Assembly: GCA_002917075.1 (NCBI GenBank)
Contig: NTMA01000003.1
Location: 1,027,801 to 1,091,800, forward strand
Length of the DNA stretch: 64,000 nt
Source of the DNA: Hawksworthiomyces lignivorus
Lineage: Eukaryota; Ascomycota; Sordariomycetes; Ophiostomatales; Ophiostomataceae
Reading direction: 5' to 3'
Below the pieces are notes generated by a model. The model was not told where the DNA came from, made no database searches, and saw nothing but the letters and a program-made list of their open reading frames with translations. How positions within the stretch are numbered: position 1 is the first letter of the stretch; the number at the start of each line of letters is the position of its first letter. Of the stretch, positions 61,358 to 64,000 are shown in pieces. The translations under genes and the position numbers were made by a program.

Positions 61358-62817
61358 GACGTTGACTATACCGCATCCCTATTTGACAATGGTTGAGCCG
61401 GCCTTCTGGTCGTGCTTGGAAGTTCCCTTCGATGCCTCTCCGTGTTCCTGAAATTCCCGAGAATATCTTCGGGGAATCCGGAAATGTATGGGGTTTATCC
61501 GTCTCGAATGCTAGACCGGTCCAATGCGCCAAAACGGGTCTCCAGAAACGGCAGCAGGGGCATATCCATACGCATCTGTGTGCCCAACGGTGAGTAGAGC
61601 GCCTAGATGTTTGTTTTCTGTCGCCAAAAAGAATTAGTGAGATATTACTGGAGCGGAGCACAGCGCCAGTTCAAACCGCACTAAGCCGACAGCGGTCTAA
61701 ACAAGGCGATTCTTCGGCTAGCCGATGGCAAGGAATGCCGCAACTCTGCCGCTGGTGTATTACTCCGTACACGTACTTGGTAGGGGCAATGACTCCCGGT
61801 TCTGTCCCACTCATTAGAACATACTGAATGCGTAGTAATCAATATGTAGATGCAATAATAGATGAGCCCTGAAAGAGTGTCTGCTGCAGGTCGGGATTCG
61901 CGGCTTTCCAAACAAAGATGCTAGTTTTCTTGTCCGCGCCGCCGAGGATCCCAGGCGGGAAATTTTTCTTTTTTTTTATCTCCGTCGCCATTCTTAGTGC
62001 GGGGGGTTGCTCCATAGAAGTGAACGGAGTAAGAGAAATTGGAGAAGCCAGAGCGCGAAAATCGTCCCACGCGGGTTTGCACAATCCGCCTGCTTCGGAC
62101 CTTCAGCGCGCTCCTTTGCTTGGCCGTTCTTTGGCCATTACGGAGTACTTTTCCTACAGCAGAATCCTCGTACACTTGTTTAAGGTGTGCGATTCGGTCC
62201 CGGAGGGAGAATACAGCCTATTCCACTAAGAAGGAGCGCCCTCTGGGAAGGGGACTCAGCCCACGCCAATCTGCTGTGCGCAGATGGCCGCTGTCCACTG
62301 AAAGGCTAGGGAAATTCCCCATCGCCTCGTTCGATTTTCAATAATCTTGGTGGACAGGCCGACCGCAATGCTCCGTACTAAAAGAAAAGGCACACGAAAA
62401 GGACGGACACAAAACCCAACAGGCGTCCACTCTGTGTCCACGCTGCGACCGCTTCTTTTTCTTCTTTTCTGGCTCGAATTCCTTCTTCGTTTGTCTTCTA
62501 AACCTTCTTGCCTGTCCCCTATTATTTTCTTGTCGCTTCTCGCTCGCTTCTCGCTTGTCGTTTGTCGCTTCGCTCTTTCCCTATTTGTTTTAATCTTTCT
62601 CGCCTTTGTCCTTCCTCTTCCGTATTTCCTCCCCTTTCCCCCTGCCTTTCTCGCCCTTTCAATGGCCTCCTGCTGCTTCCGTACTTAACTCTCCTAATTG
62701 ACCCGTATTCATAATTACTTCAGCACCTTCCTCCGTTTCTCTTTTCCTAGATTGGTCGCAATTTCCTCACACCTCACACACTGCTCGCAGCGTCCTCCTC
62801 CTCCCCTCCTTCCCCCA
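61358..62817. promoter_or_regulatory. Divergent intergenic region between the sirtuin and CDF transporter genes
   Basis: Spacer of 1.46 kb holding both promoters. Two TACTCCGTA-type motifs lie here in opposite orientation (61761-61769 and 62139-62147), and a near match lies at about 62371-62379. A long pyrimidine-rich tract (62445-62690) precedes the transporter start and may mark its transcription start region. Confidence 0.55.
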
Positions 62818-63910
62818 ATGCCATCTGCCATCTGTTGGCGCAGCCCCTCAGGCGGGCGCCCATTGCGCCTAAACGTTTGGTGCTATACGGGAGGAGCTGG
62901 AGCTGTCCGAGCTCCGCCTGGTCGCCGCCTCCACCTCCACCAGAGCAAAAATTACAGGCTATACAGCTCAACGTCAGCCAACCACAGCAGCACACGGTCT
63001 TATTACCAAACTCGCCAAAACCAGCACTTTAGCCAGGGCTTGAGGCCACCTCAACCACAACCATCATCTCAGCGTCGCGTCTATCAAACCGCTACATCCT
63101 TCCCCTCGACGGCGTGGTGTTTCTCTCTTCCACTCCTAAGTAGTCGATCTTCGCTGTCATTAACAGATCTGCCGCATACAAGTTCTCTACCTTTTTCTAC
63201 GCTCACCAATTCCTCGTCCTCGTCCTCGTCTTCCAGATCCTACGGATCCTCATCTTTCCGCCCATTAACAGCCTTTTCCTCTCATTTTTCGCGAAAGCAA
63301 CGCCGAAGATTGGCCCGTTGGCTGCCAGCTATCATGGCAACGCAGTTGCGGGCACATAGCGACGATTCCAAGTCCTCCTCCCATAGCCATTCCCACGGCG
63401 TCCTCGGCCACCACCACCACCACCACGACAATGTCTACCTGACGTCACAGAACAAAAACGATGCCGGAGTCCGCATCACGCGCATCGGCCTCTACTCCAA
63501 CCTCGGCATGGCCTTTGCAAAAGGTGCCGGAGGATACTTCTTCAATTCCCAATCCATGATTGCCGATGCGTGGCACAGCCTGGCAGACCTCGCTTCCGAC
63601 TTTCTGACGCTCGCTACGGTCTCGTGGAGTCTCCGCCCGCCGACGGACAGGTTTCCGACGGGTTTCGGCAAAGTTGAGAGCTTGGGTTCGCTGGGTGTGT
63701 CGAGCATGCTGCTGGGCGGTGGGCTCTTCATGTGCATGAGCAGCCTGCAAGCCCTGCACGCGCACTTCTTCTTGGATGCGGCGGCGGCAGCGGAGGTGCT
63801 GGCCCACAGCCACGGCCATAGCCATGGACACAGCCATGAGGGCCCCAGCCTGCACGCGGCCTGGCTGGCTCTAGGCACGGTTCTAGTCAAAGAATGGCTA
63901 TATCGAGCAA
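62818..63910 (+). CDS. mmt1: Mitochondrial-type cation diffusion facilitator (MMT1/2-like), first exon, 3' truncated by window end
   Basis: Probable iron or related divalent-metal exporter; yeast Mmt1/Mmt2 are mitochondrial. The frame is open without stops from ATG 62818 to a GTGAGT donor at 63911 (364 codons plus one base); the rest lies beyond the window. The first 170 residues are basic, Ser/Arg-rich and acid-poor, as in a long mitochondrial presequence, and end at a second candidate ATG (63334) that would give a much shorter N-terminus. A His-rich HSHSHGVLGHHHHHHH segment precedes the CDF domain: RIGLYSNLGMAFAKGAGGYF, the metal-site helix DAWHSLADLASDFLTL, PTGFGKVESLGSLGVSSMLL, a HSHGHSHGHSHEG loop, then AAWLALGTVLVKEWLYRA. 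The motif order fits the MMT branch. Confidence 0.88.
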
Positions 63911-63954
63911 GTGAGTGCTTGTCCCTCTACGCGGTCTATGCTCTCTTTTTCTTT

Positions 63955-63956
<2 letters not shown>

Positions 63957-63991
<35 letters not shown>
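63957..63991. repeat. poly-T tract, 35 nt, inside an intron
   Basis: An uninterrupted run of 35 T in the first intron of the CDF transporter gene, within a pyrimidine-rich segment. Exact length is uncertain for the usual homopolymer reasons. Confidence 0.9.
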
Positions 63992-64000
63992 CCTTTTTCC

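Overview
This window is nuclear DNA from a filamentous ascomycete (Pezizomycotina, most likely a sordariomycete). The evidence is eukaryotic gene structure with short introns (about 50-85 nt, GT-AG ends, CTAAC/CTGAC branch points just before the acceptor), a VIB-1/XprG-type Ndt80 regulator, an APSES/KilA-N Xbp1-type repressor, a 1308-residue Zn2Cys6 regulator and a lone dispersed 5S rRNA gene. I cannot name the species. There is no sign of bacterial operons, CRISPR arrays, intact transposons or a secondary-metabolite cluster.

Layout. 1-4.6 kb: long noncoding leader, then VIB-1-like Ndt80 factor (+, to 6074). 6.1-9.3 kb: convergent spacer. 9.3-14.8 kb: DNA topoisomerase II (-, five exons). 14.8-20.3 kb: large divergent spacer. 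20.3-22.7 kb: KilA-N/APSES Xbp1-type factor (+, four exons, one GC-AG intron). 23.1-24.5 kb: CNS1/TTC4 Hsp90 co-chaperone (-). 25.1-27.0 kb: MFS transporter (-). 29.4 kb: 5S rRNA (+). 30.3-31.4 kb: inositol monophosphatase (-). 32.2-33.0 kb: single-pass membrane protein (-). 34.3-35.2 kb: Rab5/Vps21 GTPase (-). 36.0-38.4 kb: KRI1 (+). 39.0-43.0 kb: Zn2Cys6 factor (-). 43.0-51.8 kb: 8.8 kb with no supported gene. 51.8-58.8 kb: separase (-). 59.3-60.0 kb: small mitochondrial-type membrane protein (+). 60.1-61.4 kb: SIRT4-like sirtuin (-). 62.8 kb to the end: first exon of a mitochondrial-type CDF metal transporter (+), cut by the window edge.

The genes are mostly independent core functions: chromosome segregation (topoisomerase II, separase), ribosome assembly (KRI1), chaperone work (CNS1), endosomal traffic (Rab5), inositol metabolism, and mitochondrial metal or acyl chemistry. 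They are mixed with three transcription regulators. The clearest architectural pattern is that the regulators sit next to multi-kilobase noncoding upstream DNA with pyrimidine/purine-skewed tracts, while several housekeeping neighbours are separated by 0.05-1 kb. I found no convincing undescribed multi-gene system. The items most worth checking are the deserts, a recurring intergenic 9-mer (TACTCCGTA), the incomplete 5' end of the VIB-1 gene, and the GC-AG intron in the KilA-N domain.

Exon boundaries were worked out by hand from splice signals and reading-phase agreement, so they are predictions. No database search was run. Family names rest on recognised motifs.
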